Positions 42,161 through 51,984 of a DNA stretch of 64,000 nt are shown here, in pieces. A program made the translations under genes and the position numbers. The first letter of the stretch is position 1; each line of letters opens with the position of its first letter. Source of the DNA: Wolbachia endosymbiont of Oedothorax gibbosus. Lineage in GTDB: Bacteria; Pseudomonadota; Alphaproteobacteria; Rickettsiales; Anaplasmataceae. The stretch is taken from positions 1,561,973 to 1,625,972 of the forward strand of contig NZ_OW370567.1 in assembly GCF_936270435.1 (NCBI RefSeq), in the 5' to 3' direction. Below the pieces are notes generated by a model that searched no databases, was not told the origin of the DNA, and saw only the letters and a program-made list of their open reading frames with translations.

Positions 42161-42463
42161 TTACTTTTGAAGATTAATTTCATTGATACGAAGAACAGTT
42201 ATATACTGCCTATGACCAGTTTTCCTACGGTAATTTTTTCTTCTTTTCTTCTTAAAGATTATAATTTTTTCCCCCCTGCACTGCTCCAATACTTCAGCTT
42301 TAACAGTAGCATTAGATGAATAAGATAAGCCATTATTTGAAATACAAATCACCTTATTGATTTCCACCTCTTTTTTTTCTTCAGCTTCTAACTTCTCTAC
42401 TTTTATTATACTGCCTTCTTTTACTAAATATTGCTTTCCACCAGTCTCAATTACTGCAAACAT
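42161..42463 (-). CDS. rplU: Ribosomal protein bL21
   Basis: The 100-residue protein begins FAVIETGGKQYLVKEGSIIK and contains KIIIFKKKRRKNYRRKTGHRQ, both standard for L21, an early-binding 50S protein. It is the first gene of the rplU-rpmA operon. Confidence 0.96.
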   Translation of the reverse strand: MFAVIETGGKQYLVKEGSIIKVEKLEAEEKKEVEINKVICISNNGLSYSSNATVKAEVLEQCRGEKIIIFKKKRRKNYRRKTGHRQYITVLRINEINLQK

Positions 42464-42792
42464 GATAAATATAAATTATTGTTATTAACTTTAATCGTAA
42501 ACGATGTCATATATGCTGTCAATATAAATAAAAAACATGACTTAATGCTCCTTCTGAGCTACTTAAATACTTCTATCTTTCTTCACCCTTTATCTGCTTT
42601 TTCTCAGACAATAATTAATTCTCAAAAAATCTTGTTTTAAACAGAAGCAAAACTTGGTCATTTTTAATCCCCCTCACTTTGCTTTTATAGCAGGTCTCTA
42701 ATTAAAACTCCATAATAAGGCTTATTAATTATCTAGCAAAAATTCAGCTTCAATTTGAAAAAAGTACAACCTGTTGCTATTCAGTTGGGATT
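42464..42792. other. Intergenic stretch with nothing recognised
   Basis: These 329 AT-rich bases lie upstream of rplU and downstream of the outer-membrane protein gene. A short ORF at 42431-42640 on the plus strand has no family features and starts inside rplU, so I do not count it. The region probably holds the rplU promoter, which I cannot place with confidence. Confidence 0.5.
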
Positions 42793-43260
42793 TTATAAGT
42801 TATAATTTATTCCAAGCTCAAATCCATGATTATAATCTTCAAATGCTTTCAATAGACTATAACCAGCAAAAGCACTTGTCCTTGAAGAAAGCGGAAAATC
42901 AAGACCAGAGCTTATTTTATATGAGAAACCAAACTTTGACTGTCCAACAAAATCAATAGCAGCACCTATACCAACATTAACATATAGAGTGATATCTGTG
43001 TTTGTAAACTCGTAGTGATAACGTGAATTTGCCAAAATTCCTCCTTGCAGTCTATATTTAAAAATATTTGCAACTGAAATCATAGGCTCAACTGAAATTT
43101 TTACGCTGTTTGTGTAGTGATAACCGATACTATGACTAAAATTGCCAGAACTGTATGACGAAGAAGTATAGATCCTATCTCTAACACAATCAACTCCAAA
43201 ACATGGTACTGACAAAGAAACAGCAGGCAATATAGCTACTAAAGTAAATAATTTTTTCAT
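42793..43260 (-). CDS. Small outer-membrane beta-barrel-like protein
   Basis: The 155-residue protein has a clear Sec signal peptide (MKKLFTLVAILPAVSLSVPCFG). It continues with alternating hydrophobic and polar stretches rich in Tyr, Ser and Gly, typical of a small outer-membrane barrel (SIGYHYTNSVKISVEPM, NVGIGAAIDFVGQSKFGFSY, AFAGYSLLKAF, HGFELGINYNL). The ORF extends 12 codons upstream, but the ATG at 43260 starts the signal peptide. It may be related to the surface antigens of Anaplasmataceae; exact family uncertain. Confidence 0.7.
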   Translation of the reverse strand: MKKLFTLVAILPAVSLSVPCFGVDCVRDRIYTSSSYSSGNFSHSIGYHYTNSVKISVEPMISVANIFKYRLQGGILANSRYHYEFTNTDITLYVNVGIGAAIDFVGQSKFGFSYKISSGLDFPLSSRTSAFAGYSLLKAFEDYNHGFELGINYNL

Positions 43261-43330
43261 TTTTACCTCTAAATATCGGTACACGCATGTATACACATAT
43301 AAACGTTAAAAATAGATAATTATAGTCAAA

Positions 43331-44623
43331 TTACTTTATTTTTTTAATCACTTGCTTTTCTCTTGCTATTGCAAGGCTTTTTTCTGGTACATCCTCAACT
43401 ATAACACTACCTGCTGCAATTACAGATTCATCATGAATATTAAGTGGCGCAATCAGCGAGCTATTGGCGCCAACAAAGCAATTGCTCCCAATATTTGTTT
43501 CATGTTTATTTTTCCCATCATAATTACAAACAATAGTGCCTGCTCCTATATTACTCCCCTGTCCTACCTTAGTATTTCCTATATAACTTAAGTGTTTTAT
43601 TCTAGTGTTTTGACCAACTTCACTTGTTTTCACTTCCACAAAATTTCCTATTTTTGCCTTATTATCAATTGTTGTATTTCCACGTATTCTGGTAAATGGA
43701 CCGACCTCAGCATTACTTTTAATTAAGCAGTTTTCTAAATGCGAAAATGGCAGTATTTTCGCACCAGACTCTATTTTCACTCCAGGACCGAAAAAAACGT
43801 ATGGGTAAATAACTGAATCTCTGGCAATTTGCGTATCAAGAGAAAAGAAAACAGTCTCTGGCGCAACAAGCGTTACTCCGGAGTCGGTAAAAACTTTTCT
43901 TTTATTTTCTTGAAAGTAAAATTCAGCTTTTATAAGGTCATTTCTATTATTTATTCCAGTTGCTTCTTCTCCACCCGTAATAACGTAACCGACATTTAAA
44001 TTACTCCTCACTGCAATGGAAACTATATCGGTCAAATAATACTCATGAGTTAAGCTATTGCACTCTATTTTCTCCACCAATTCACGTAAATTCTTTGCAT
44101 ATGCAACCATTATTCCAGCATTGGCAAGAAACTCTTCATGACTATTTTTATCACTCTTTGCTTCTACGATTTCTCTTAAGGAACCATTCTCAATAATTAA
44201 CCTACCGTATTCTTTATTGCTTGTCCTAAAACCTAGGCAAACTAGAGCCTTGCCTTCTAAGCAACTAACCATTTTAGTTATTGTGCTGCTTTTTATGAGT
44301 GGGGTATCTCCATACTGCACAATAATTATGCTCGAATCTGGCAATTCTTTCAGGTTTCTCATCGCAGTTTTGACTGCATCTCCCGTGCCAAGTGTTAATT
44401 CTTGTGTAATTAACTGTATATCCTTAAAGCACTTTAGTCTTTCAATTAAAGGCAGATCAACTACAACAGCAATATTTTCAGAATTTAACTGTTTTGCATT
44501 GTAAATGACATGCTGGAGCATGGAAAAACTGCCTATTTTGTGTAGGACCTTAGGCAAATCTGAATTCATCCGCCTGCCATGCCCTGCAGCAAGTATAACG
44601 AACGTATGAGTTTTACTTATCAC
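43331..44623 (-). CDS. glmU: Bifunctional UDP-GlcNAc pyrophosphorylase / GlcN-1-P acetyltransferase GlmU
   Basis: GlmU makes UDP-N-acetylglucosamine, the precursor for peptidoglycan-type lipid II. The 430-residue protein has the N-terminal uridyltransferase fold with LAAGHGRRMNSDLPKVLHKI and the QYGDTPLI metal-site region. The C-terminal left-handed beta-helix contains hexapeptide repeats (VEVKTSEVGQNTRIKHLSYI, GNTKVGQGSNIGAGTIVCNY, GANSSLIAPLNI). The start is GTG, immediately after the pheS stop, so it is translationally linked to pheS. Wolbachia keep lipid II synthesis despite having no classical wall. Confidence 0.94.
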   Translation of the reverse strand: MISKTHTFVILAAGHGRRMNSDLPKVLHKIGSFSMLQHVIYNAKQLNSENIAVVVDLPLIERLKCFKDIQLITQELTLGTGDAVKTAMRNLKELPDSSIIIVQYGDTPLIKSSTITKMVSCLEGKALVCLGFRTSNKEYGRLIIENGSLREIVEAKSDKNSHEEFLANAGIMVAYAKNLRELVEKIECNSLTHEYYLTDIVSIAVRSNLNVGYVITGGEEATGINNRNDLIKAEFYFQENKRKVFTDSGVTLVAPETVFFSLDTQIARDSVIYPYVFFGPGVKIESGAKILPFSHLENCLIKSNAEVGPFTRIRGNTTIDNKAKIGNFVEVKTSEVGQNTRIKHLSYIGNTKVGQGSNIGAGTIVCNYDGKNKHETNIGSNCFVGANSSLIAPLNIHDESVIAAGSVIVEDVPEKSLAIAREKQVIKKIK

Positions 44624-45667
44624 TTATCTTAAAGATGAAAAATGAAAACCGTAATGATCAAGCCAGCTGATTTTGTTGTCATAAAAGCTCCTTAAGTCGC
44701 TAATTTGATATTTTAGCATTGCAAGCCTTTCTATACCAATGCCAAACGCAAAACCGCTGTATTTAGTGTGATCTATTCCAACATTTTGAAATACATTTGG
44801 ATGCGTCATACCGCACCCCAGTACTTCTATCCATTTACTACCTTTATAACTTATGTCCACTTCTGCAGAAGGCTCAGTAAAGGGAAAAAAACTATTACGA
44901 AAGCGTATCTTTAACCCTTTATCGCCAAAGAACTTATTAAGGAAGTGATGAATAGTAAATTTTAACTGACCCATATTGACATTCTCACTGACATATAACC
45001 CCTCTATCTGGTGAAACATAGGAGTGTGAGTTGCATCAAAGTCGTTTCTATATACTCTACCAGGAGCTACGATTTTAATCGGAAAAGTTTTCGCTTTTTC
45101 CATAGTTCTGATCTCCACAGATGAAGTATGAGTGCGCAGCACCATTCTTTTGTCGTTTATTTTATTCTTTAAGTAGAAGGTATCTTGCTCCTCCCGCGCA
45201 GGGTGGTGACTTGGAGTATTCAGTGCATCAAATACATGAAATTCATCTTCGATATCAGGACCATCAACTGCTTTGAAACCCATATGTGCAAAAATGAGCT
45301 TTGCTTCGTTTATAACCTTACTGAGTGGATGAACCCTGCCAATTTTTTCTGGCCTTGCAGGCAACGTGATATCAATTGCCTCGTTCTGCAATTTAAAGTT
45401 AACTTCTTCGGTTCTTAGTATATTTTCCTTATTCATTATAAGCTGATCTAGCTTATTACGTAAAACGTTGATAACTTCGCCTAAATTGCGCTTTTTTCCT
45501 GCGTCTTCTATCTCTTTTAAGTTGTCAAAATAAGCTTTAATTACTCCCTTTTTTCCCAGATATGATAGCCTAACTTTTTCTAAATCTTGTAAAGAAGAAG
45601 CACTCTCAATTTCAGAAACTGCTTTATCCTCAAGTGAAGGTATTTCATTCAGTAGCTCTTTATTCAT
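44624..45667 (-). CDS. pheS: Phenylalanyl-tRNA synthetase alpha subunit
   Basis: PheS is the catalytic subunit of the alpha2-beta2 enzyme that charges tRNA-Phe. The 347-residue protein has an N-terminal coiled coil (about residues 1-90) that binds tRNA, class II motif 1 GFKAVDGPDIEDEFHVFDAL, motif 2 GRVYRNDFDATHTPMFHQIEG and motif 3 GFAFGIGIERLAMLKY. No pheT is found in this window. It is followed directly by glmU. Confidence 0.95.
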   Translation of the reverse strand: MNKELLNEIPSLEDKAVSEIESASSLQDLEKVRLSYLGKKGVIKAYFDNLKEIEDAGKKRNLGEVINVLRNKLDQLIMNKENILRTEEVNFKLQNEAIDITLPARPEKIGRVHPLSKVINEAKLIFAHMGFKAVDGPDIEDEFHVFDALNTPSHHPAREEQDTFYLKNKINDKRMVLRTHTSSVEIRTMEKAKTFPIKIVAPGRVYRNDFDATHTPMFHQIEGLYVSENVNMGQLKFTIHHFLNKFFGDKGLKIRFRNSFFPFTEPSAEVDISYKGSKWIEVLGCGMTHPNVFQNVGIDHTKYSGFAFGIGIERLAMLKYQISDLRSFYDNKISWLDHYGFHFSSLR

Positions 45668-45793
45668 CTTAGAAACGCTGGCTTAAACTTTCATTATAGT
45701 AAAATTTTAAATATCATCAACAATCCGAAAAACTGCCCCATTCTAATTATTAATTTATTGACCAATTAATTTTTTTTATTTACCTTTATACTG

Positions 45794-47554
45794 ATGAATT
45801 TTGCTGTATCAACCATGCACAACAGTGACATTGAAACTAATAATAAGTACAAAATAGAGTATTTACCCAAGCTCTTTAAGGAAAGATCCAAAAACATAAG
45901 CAAAACACTTTCTAGCGAAATAATTAAGATCAGTACCATTCGCTCGAGAAGTATTGAAAGTAATATACAAGAATTTTCATTTAAGCTAACAGCAACAGAT
46001 CAAGACACCTTTAATACAAGACCATTTCAAATAAAATCTTTAATTGATTTTTTCAAAATCTGCCTTTCCCGGGAAAAAAATTTTATAGTCAACATAAAAG
46101 TGCCCAAAGAAAGCAGTGAATTATATAATAACTACTGTAAAACTAACAGTTATAAAACTGTAGAAGAATTCATAAGTAATGCTCCATCTCAAATTCTCCT
46201 ACAAGGAGTAACAATAACACTGCAAACAGATATTAAAAACATTAAGCTGGATAGCTTGGAGGCATTTTTGAATGAGCAGCTAAAACATGCAGAAAAAACT
46301 AAAAATGAAGAACGAAGTCGAGATACGCTACAAGTAGAAGAAACTAAAAGTAAAAACGAAAAAGAACAGAACGTAATTGACAAAGAGAACGCACAAAATA
46401 GACAAATCGTACCATTTACAGGCTCGTTTGGCTTTAACGTAGCAAGCAAAGTAAATTGTAAAGCTCCAGTGGTTACTGCTGCAATAAAAGCTAATATACC
46501 AAAATATAGAATCTTCTTTCCCTTATCTAATTTTTTTAATGATGTAATAAGGTTATCCCTTTTAAGAACACCAAAACTTTCTATACAGAGCAACAATATA
46601 CCATTTGGTGTCATTCCAGCGCTTGACCAGGAAAAAAGAAACATGGATCCAAGTAGTCAAGCTACTCGGATGACAGAGGATAGTATAGGAAATCCAATAC
46701 CTCAAGAAGCAGAACAGAATGTAGGTCAAACTACTTCGCACACAGAGTATTTTAAGGCTAACAGAAAAAAGAAGTCAAAAAAGCAAGCTCAAGAACTATC
46801 AGAAGAAGAAAAACAATCTACCATAAAACAAGCTCAAAATGATGCTAGAGTAGCTATGATAGATAACCAGATTGAGCGTAGAGGGAAAAAACTCGATGAA
46901 ATATTTATTGAAGTGATGAGTGGATACAAAAATCAAGATCCAGAAACATTTCGCAATGTTTTTAACTCAATATTCAATATTGTTTATTTTCAAGATAAAC
47001 AATTACATGAAATATTAGAACCAGTTGAGATATCAGAAGTATTACAGATACTCGAAAAACCACAACCTCTTAATAACTCACTTTTAGGTAAAGAATATTT
47101 ACAAAAACAAGTATATAGAAAAAAAGAGCAATTAGTTTCAAGTGTTTATATACAACAACCTCCTACGCAACATGAGAACACTCCTCATAAATCTACAAAC
47201 CCTTTACCAATTAAAGATCCTTCACCAGCAATAAATGAAGCTAAAACTCTACCATCTACTAACATTACACTCAAATCACCATTAAAAACTGTATTTTCCT
47301 CAAAAAAGGCTTATTTTTGTCTATTTATAATAGTAGCATCTGCATCAACACTTTGCTTATGGCATTTTCCATTAGGAAAAATGTCAATGTTAAAAGAACT
47401 AGTGCCACCAGAAAAAAGAGAGAGTATTGGGTTAGCATTGAACATAGGGTTGCCAATATTAATTGCGCTGTGTATTTTGAATTTAGCTCGCTTTATATAT
47501 TCTGAATATTCTATAGAATCTATTGAACAGAACAAATCTCCTTCTCGCATTTAA
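45794..47554 (+). CDS. Hypothetical protein with two C-terminal membrane segments and an in-frame palindromic element
   Basis: This 586-residue protein has a large hydrophilic N-terminal part with coiled-coil-like Glu/Lys-rich stretches (about residues 155-205 and 315-350). Two membrane segments lie near the C-terminus (about 510-530 and 545-570), followed by a short charged tail. At residues 273-294 it contains IPFGVIPALDQEK and MDPSSQ, the translation of a Wolbachia-type palindromic element at 46611-46675. I do not recognise a domain. Tail-anchored topology with a long soluble part is a common form for envelope or secretion-related proteins, but function is unknown. Confidence 0.7.
   Translation: MNFAVSTMHNSDIETNNKYKIEYLPKLFKERSKNISKTLSSEIIKISTIRSRSIESNIQEFSFKLTATDQDTFNTRPFQIKSLIDFFKICLSREKNFIVNIKVPKESSELYNNYCKTNSYKTVEEFISNAPSQILLQGVTITLQTDIKNIKLDSLEAFLNEQLKHAEKTKNEERSRDTLQVEETKSKNEKEQNVIDKENAQNRQIVPFTGSFGFNVASKVNCKAPVVTAAIKANIPKYRIFFPLSNFFNDVIRLSLLRTPKLSIQSNNIPFGVIPALDQEKRNMDPSSQATRMTEDSIGNPIPQEAEQNVGQTTSHTEYFKANRKKKSKKQAQELSEEEKQSTIKQAQNDARVAMIDNQIERRGKKLDEIFIEVMSGYKNQDPETFRNVFNSIFNIVYFQDKQLHEILEPVEISEVLQILEKPQPLNNSLLGKEYLQKQVYRKKEQLVSSVYIQQPPTQHENTPHKSTNPLPIKDPSPAINEAKTLPSTNITLKSPLKTVFSSKKAYFCLFIIVASASTLCLWHFPLGKMSMLKELVPPEKRESIGLALNIGLPILIALCILNLARFIYSEYSIESIEQNKSPSRI
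46611..46675. repeat. Palindromic element inside a coding sequence
   Basis: The sequence gtcattccagcgcttgac, then a spacer, then atggatccaagtagtcaagc and tcggatgaca corresponds to the palindromic element family seen in der and in the intergenic copies. It is read in the same frame as in der (FGVIP..LD..MDPS). Confidence 0.8.
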
Positions 47555-47621
47555 ACTTACCCAAAATGTAAACAAGTTGTTCTAAGAGATCTTCCATGGT
47601 AAAATTATTTATTTTCACCAT

Positions 47622-48362
47622 ATGTTCAAAGGAATTATCACGGATATCGGAACTATAACTGATACTACCACTCACTCCAACTCTGATCAAATTTTCCATA
47701 TCAAAACACAAAACTTACCCTCTATAAATAAAGGAGATTCAATAGCTTGCTCTGGTGTGTGTTTAACTGTTGTTGATATAATGAGCGATATATTTACAGT
47801 CCAAACGTCTCAAGAAACTATGAAGGTTTCTAACTTAAATACGTGGAAAATAGGGGAAAAAATAAACCTAGAACAGGCAATGAGATTAAATGATAGAATC
47901 GATGGCCACCTGGTTCAGGGTCATGTTGATGGGATAATAAAAATTTTAACAATTGAACGAAATTTAGATTCTCATGAAATCAAACTATCGTGCCCACAAG
48001 AATTAATTAAATTTATTGCAAAAAAAAGCTCCGTTACACTAGACGGGGTTTCCCTCACAGTGAATTCAGTTATTAACAGACCAATTTCGAAATTTGTTTG
48101 TGGTGAGAAATTTTTAGGAGAAGTACAGGCGAGCACCGCAGAATACTTAGATGTATTTGAGGAGCATAGTCAAGCTTCGACAACAAAATTGCCATCAGAA
48201 ATCGAATTTCAAAAGGGATCTGCTGAATTTACAGTAAATATCACTTCCTATACATGGGAAAATACAACTTTTCAGTACAACAAAATAAATGATTATCTGA
48301 ATTTAGAAATTGACATGATCGCTAGGTATCTAGATCAATTGATGCAACATAAATACAATTAA
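47622..48362 (+). CDS. ribE: Riboflavin synthase alpha subunit with an internal insertion
   Basis: Riboflavin synthase dismutates two lumazines to riboflavin. The 246-residue protein has two lumazine-binding domains: MFKGIITDIGTI with the DSIACSGVCLTV motif, then NDRIDGHLVQGHVDG with SVTLDGVSLTVNSV. The normal next segment (FTVNITSYTWENTTF) is displaced by about 50 extra residues (about 175-225), from INRPISKFVC to QKGSAE. Normal length is about 200. The insertion lies in a loop of the second domain, and the rest is intact. A ribosome binding site is weak. Confidence 0.88.
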   Translation: MFKGIITDIGTITDTTTHSNSDQIFHIKTQNLPSINKGDSIACSGVCLTVVDIMSDIFTVQTSQETMKVSNLNTWKIGEKINLEQAMRLNDRIDGHLVQGHVDGIIKILTIERNLDSHEIKLSCPQELIKFIAKKSSVTLDGVSLTVNSVINRPISKFVCGEKFLGEVQASTAEYLDVFEEHSQASTTKLPSEIEFQKGSAEFTVNITSYTWENTTFQYNKINDYLNLEIDMIARYLDQLMQHKYN

Positions 48363-48419
48363 TTTTACAACCTTGTTATTTACAACTATTATATCTTGAA
48401 AACCATATAGATATAAAAT

Positions 48420-49010
48420 ATGCTTTTCGATAGCCTAATTATCTTCATTGTTGTTCTATGCGTAATAATCTCGGTAACTAGAGGTTTTATAAAAGAGCTA
48501 TGCGCACTAATGTTTCTATTTTTATCAGTTTTTCTTACAGCTAATCACTATGATTTTTTCACTCCAAATTATAGTAAATATTTTGATTCTCAAGTTACAC
48601 TAAACATACTTTCTACAATCTCTGTATTTATTATACTTAATATTATATTGATGATAATAAACAACTGGCTAATGTACATATTATCACCCATAAGGTTGGG
48701 GTTTATCGATAGAGTTACTGGAATCTTTCTCGGAGTGCTTAAAGGAATACTGCTCTCTTATGTATTATTTTTTGCTGTGCACTTATATTGCTACACAGTA
48801 TATGACAAAAAAGAGGGAGAGTATAAAATAGAAGCAGAAGACATATTGCCTAATTGGATAATAAATTCACACTCTTATCAGGCTTTATTTGTGACAGCAG
48901 AAGAAGTAATTGATATGTATGTACCAGAGTCGTTGATACTAAAAATAAAAGAGATCGGTGGAGGAATGGTTGATCAAGAAAAACCTCAAAACAATAAAAA
49001 AGAAGAGTAA
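48420..49010 (+). CDS. cvpA: CvpA family inner-membrane protein
   Basis: The 196-residue protein has four membrane segments and the CvpA pattern: an N-terminal SLIIFIVVLCVIISVTRGFI with the family RGF(I/V)KE motif, and GFIDRVTGIFLGVLKGILLS in the middle. CvpA is known from colicin V production and envelope homeostasis. The C-terminal tail is charged. It follows ribE by 57 bases on the same strand. Confidence 0.82.
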   Translation: MLFDSLIIFIVVLCVIISVTRGFIKELCALMFLFLSVFLTANHYDFFTPNYSKYFDSQVTLNILSTISVFIILNIILMIINNWLMYILSPIRLGFIDRVTGIFLGVLKGILLSYVLFFAVHLYCYTVYDKKEGEYKIEAEDILPNWIINSHSYQALFVTAEEVIDMYVPESLILKIKEIGGGMVDQEKPQNNKKEE

Positions 49011-49556
49011 ATATTCATTTATAAATATGTTATACTTCTGCAGTTCCCGTTTTTCTCTTCAAAACTTGCAATAAAAGCAAGCAAAATTCAGTAGACTTCC
49101 TGCATAACCATATAACATTGTGAATAGAAACGACTTGACAAACTCCGCCATTCCTCTTATCATGAAACTGAAGCTATTTATTTATCTTCAGTCTGTGCAG
49201 ATAAAATGACAAAAAACTCAATATACTTGGCGTATCATGTTTAATTTTTTGCACTATGTGCACTCTATGTCTTTATAAAACTTTCGGGTTTTTACCCACA
49301 TAAGATAAAATGCGCTTATTAAAGCATTTAAGACAACAAAAAACGCCAATTAAAAAAATAGATAGTGAATAACTGGCTAGCAGGGTTTCTTTTGCCTTTT
49401 TTTCTGCTTAGTAAATTTCTTAACGTTTACAATTTGGGTTATAAAAGTAGCTAAATTGGGACGTTGAGGATAAAAAACGCTAATTTATAAAGTTTGTTGT
49501 ATAGGTAATTAGCCAACTATGGGGTTCCTTTTGCCTTTTTTTTCATTTGGTGAATG
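49011..49556. other. Intergenic region with an imperfect tandem duplication
   Basis: No gene is seen in these 546 bases. Two related segments stand one after the other: actggctagcagggtttctt followed by ttgcctttttttctgct (about 49370-49412), and attagccaactatggggttc followed by cttttgccttttttttca (about 49507-49545). They look like a diverged tandem duplication. The end of the region abuts an IS66 fragment. It may be remains of an older mobile element. Confidence 0.5.
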
Positions 49557-49677
49557 TATCCGTTCAGCAGAGTGGTTTAAGAAACAATAGATAGGAGATT
49601 TTGGAAAGCCCTTTTGTTTCCATGTTAAGTATAATGAAATTATCCGTTCGAGGAATGTGTTTCCTCGCTGTGATTAG
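49557..49677 (-). pseudogene. IS66-family transposase, C-terminal fragment (inverted)
   Basis: This is the reverse complement of the IS66 C-terminal block found at 8.9 and 19.7 kb (from SQRGNTFLERIISLYLTWKQ to NHSAERI). It is cut on the right by the IS5-family element end agacctctttcg. Confidence 0.75.
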
Positions 49678-50000
49678 ACCTCTTTCGAAACTTCACATCT
49701 ACAACTCCCAATTATAAATTCCTGCAATAAGGTTAAATCTCAAGCCAAAACGTTTTCTTCGATTTCTATATCTATCTGAAATTATTTTGAATCTTTTTAA
49801 CAGACCAATTACATTTTCTACAATCACTCTTTGACTTGCAAGCTCTTGATTTTCTTTCTTTTCTACCTTATTCAACTGCTTCTTTTTCGTCTTCCTGTGC
49901 GGTAATTCAACATTTTTGTGTATCTTTTGCATTCCTCTGTAGCCAGAATCAGCTAAGACTTTTATGTCCGAGAGTATGTGCATTCTTGACTCCTTTAAAC
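49678..50000 (-). pseudogene. IS5-family transposase, C-terminal fragment
   Basis: The minus-strand ORF 49699-49983 (VLADSGYRGMQKIHKNVELP, RVIVENVIGLLKRFKIISD) is a relative of the second frame of the element at 38664-39566. Only this part is present. It is cut at about 50000 by the end of an IS982-family element. Confidence 0.8.
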
Positions 50001-50100
50001 CCCAGTTGCGGATTAGAAGTCAGTGAAAAAGATAGGAAAATAGGGTAAACTCCGGAAACATATTATCAAAAAATAGAGAGGTTACCCATGAATAAAAATG
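50001..50100 (+). mobile_element. IS982-family left end, fragment
   Basis: The sequence accccagttgcggattaga starting near 50002 resembles the IS982 terminal repeat. The following leader, up to gaggttacccatgaa at about 50079-50093, is parallel to that of the complete copies. The element is broken after a few codons by the IS5-family element at 50104. It is a diverged type compared with the two intact copies. Confidence 0.75.
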
Positions 50101-50103
50101 TAA

Positions 50104-50966
50104 GAACCTGTTCATAATCTCAAAAAAGTGATAAACTATGAGATGATGTATATGAATAAGGATATATGAGAAATTTATACCCAAGTGACATAAGTCGAGA
50201 ACAATTTGAAAAAATCAGATCAATTCTGGAGAGTAGTAGGAAGAAAACAAAACCAAGAAAACTTGATTTGTATGATGTATTTTGTGCAGTGCTGTACGTC
50301 CTAAAAAGTGCCTGTCAGTGGAGAATGCTGCCAAAAGATTTTCCAAAATGGCGAAGTTGTTACGAATATTTTAAAAAATGGAGTGAAAAACCAAGCGAAG
50401 ATACAGAAAGTACTTTGGAGCGTGTATTAAAAAAAATTAGTTGGAGAGACACGTATCAGCAATGGTCGGAAAGAAAGAACTAGTTTTTGTATAATTGATG
50501 CTCAGAGCGTAAAAAATGCAGATACTGCTGAAAATAAGGGCTACGATGCAGGTAAAAAAATTTCAGGAATAAAGCGCCATATTGCAGTAGATACACAAGG
50601 TTTACCACACGCGATTTATGTAACAACGGCAGAAGCAACCGACCGCAGCAGTGCCATGAAAATGGTCGAAAATGCTAAAGAAAAACTCTCTGAAGTTAAA
50701 AATATACTTGTTGATGCAGGCTACACTGGAGAAAATTTTGCAACACAAATAAAAGCAACTATTGGTTCGACGGTCGAAGTAATAAAGCGAAGTGAATTAC
50801 ACACCTTTGTTGTACTGCCAAAGAGATGGGTTGTTGAGCGCTCTTTTGCTTGGTTGGAAAAATGTAGGCGTTTGTGGAAAAATTGCGAGCGGAAACTCAA
50901 CACTAGCTTACAAATGGTCGTTCTTGCTTTCACTTCTTTACTCCTTAAAAGATTATGAACAGGTTC
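50104..50966 (+). mobile_element. IS5-family (IS1031-like group) element, copy 2
   Basis: This copy looks identical to 31384-32246 over its full 863 bp, including both transposase frames (50166-50483 and 50656-50958). The flanks are TAA on the left and TTA on the right, so the target duplication is not a match. That suggests recombination between copies or a local deletion after insertion. Confidence 0.92.
50166..50958 (+). CDS. IS5-family transposase, two frames
   Basis: The first frame covers 50166-50483 (LYDVFCAVLYVLKSACQWRM) and the second is open from about 50465 to 50958 (IIDAQSVKN, LVDAGYTGENF, RWVVERSFAWLEK). The same +1 (or -2) relation as in copy 1 is seen. A programmed frameshift in the purine-rich overlap would give the full transposase. 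Confidence 0.85.
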
Positions 50967-51063
50967 TTAGGTTTTATACTGAAAGTTCCGAACAACTGAT
51001 TGAGCTTTTAGGCTCGTATATAAGACTGGAAAATGCAGTATATGTTATTATTACGGAGGAATT

Positions 51064-51979
51064 ATGAATTCATCAAACATTATTGCTGGCATTGATGTTA
51101 GCAAAAGTAAATTAGATATCCACATTCACCCATTTGGACATTATAAAACGTTTGAAAACAGTATACAAGCCATCGATAAAACACTAGACTTTTTACGTTT
51201 GCATAATGTAACCAAAGTTGGTCTTGAGGCAACCGGCGGATACGAAAAATTATGCGCATATACTTTACTAAGCAATGGTTTTGAGGTGTACGTCATTCAA
51301 CCTAGATGGGTTAGAGACTATGCTAAAAGCCTTGGTATTACTACAAAAACTAGACTGCAGCACGTTATATTAATAACACAGATATGCGTGCTACTCCCTT
51401 AACAGTTGGTAATAGTAATATTGATTGCTTGAAACAAAAATTATCTCGTAGAAACCAGCTAGTAGAAATAGCAAAAATACAAAAAACCAACAGGTAACTG
51501 ATACATCTATAATCAAGCAGATAGAAGATCTTCTTGCAATTTTACACAATCAAATAAAAACTTTAGAAGATGAAATGATTACATTTATCGATCAAAACCA
51601 AGACCTTGCAAAAAAATACATATCAATAACCAGTATACCAGGTATAAGTAAAATCACAGCCCTAACTTTGATCTGCTATTTACCTGAACTTGGAACTCTT
51701 CAAGAAAAACAAATATCTAGCCTTGTCGGACTTGCGCCTTTTAATCGAGATAGTGGTTTTAGTAGAGGAAAAAGGTGCATTCAGGGAGGTAGATCACAAA
51801 TCAGGAAAGTTTTACACATGTGTATTCTCAGTGCACAAAAAGTTAATTCTTATATCAAACCTTTCTTTACTAGATTATATAATCAATATAAAAAGCCATA
51901 TAAAATTGCTTCCACTGCTGCTATGGGGAATGTTCAAAAAAGTGTGTCAAACCGAAAAAAAAGTAATAAATTGATATAA
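51064..51979 (+). pseudogene. IS110-family transposase, frameshifted
   Basis: The first ORF (51064-51402) has the IS110 DEDD N-terminal domain with IIAGIDVSKSKLDIHI (first Asp) and KVGLEATGGYEKL (Glu). The second ORF (51575-51979) has the C-terminal transposase_20 domain: ITSIPGISKITALTLICYLP, then GLAPFNRDSGFSRGKRCIQG with the conserved Ser. Between them (51390-51575) one or more frameshifts break the gene. It is inactive. Confidence 0.85.
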
Positions 51980-51984
51980 AAAAA

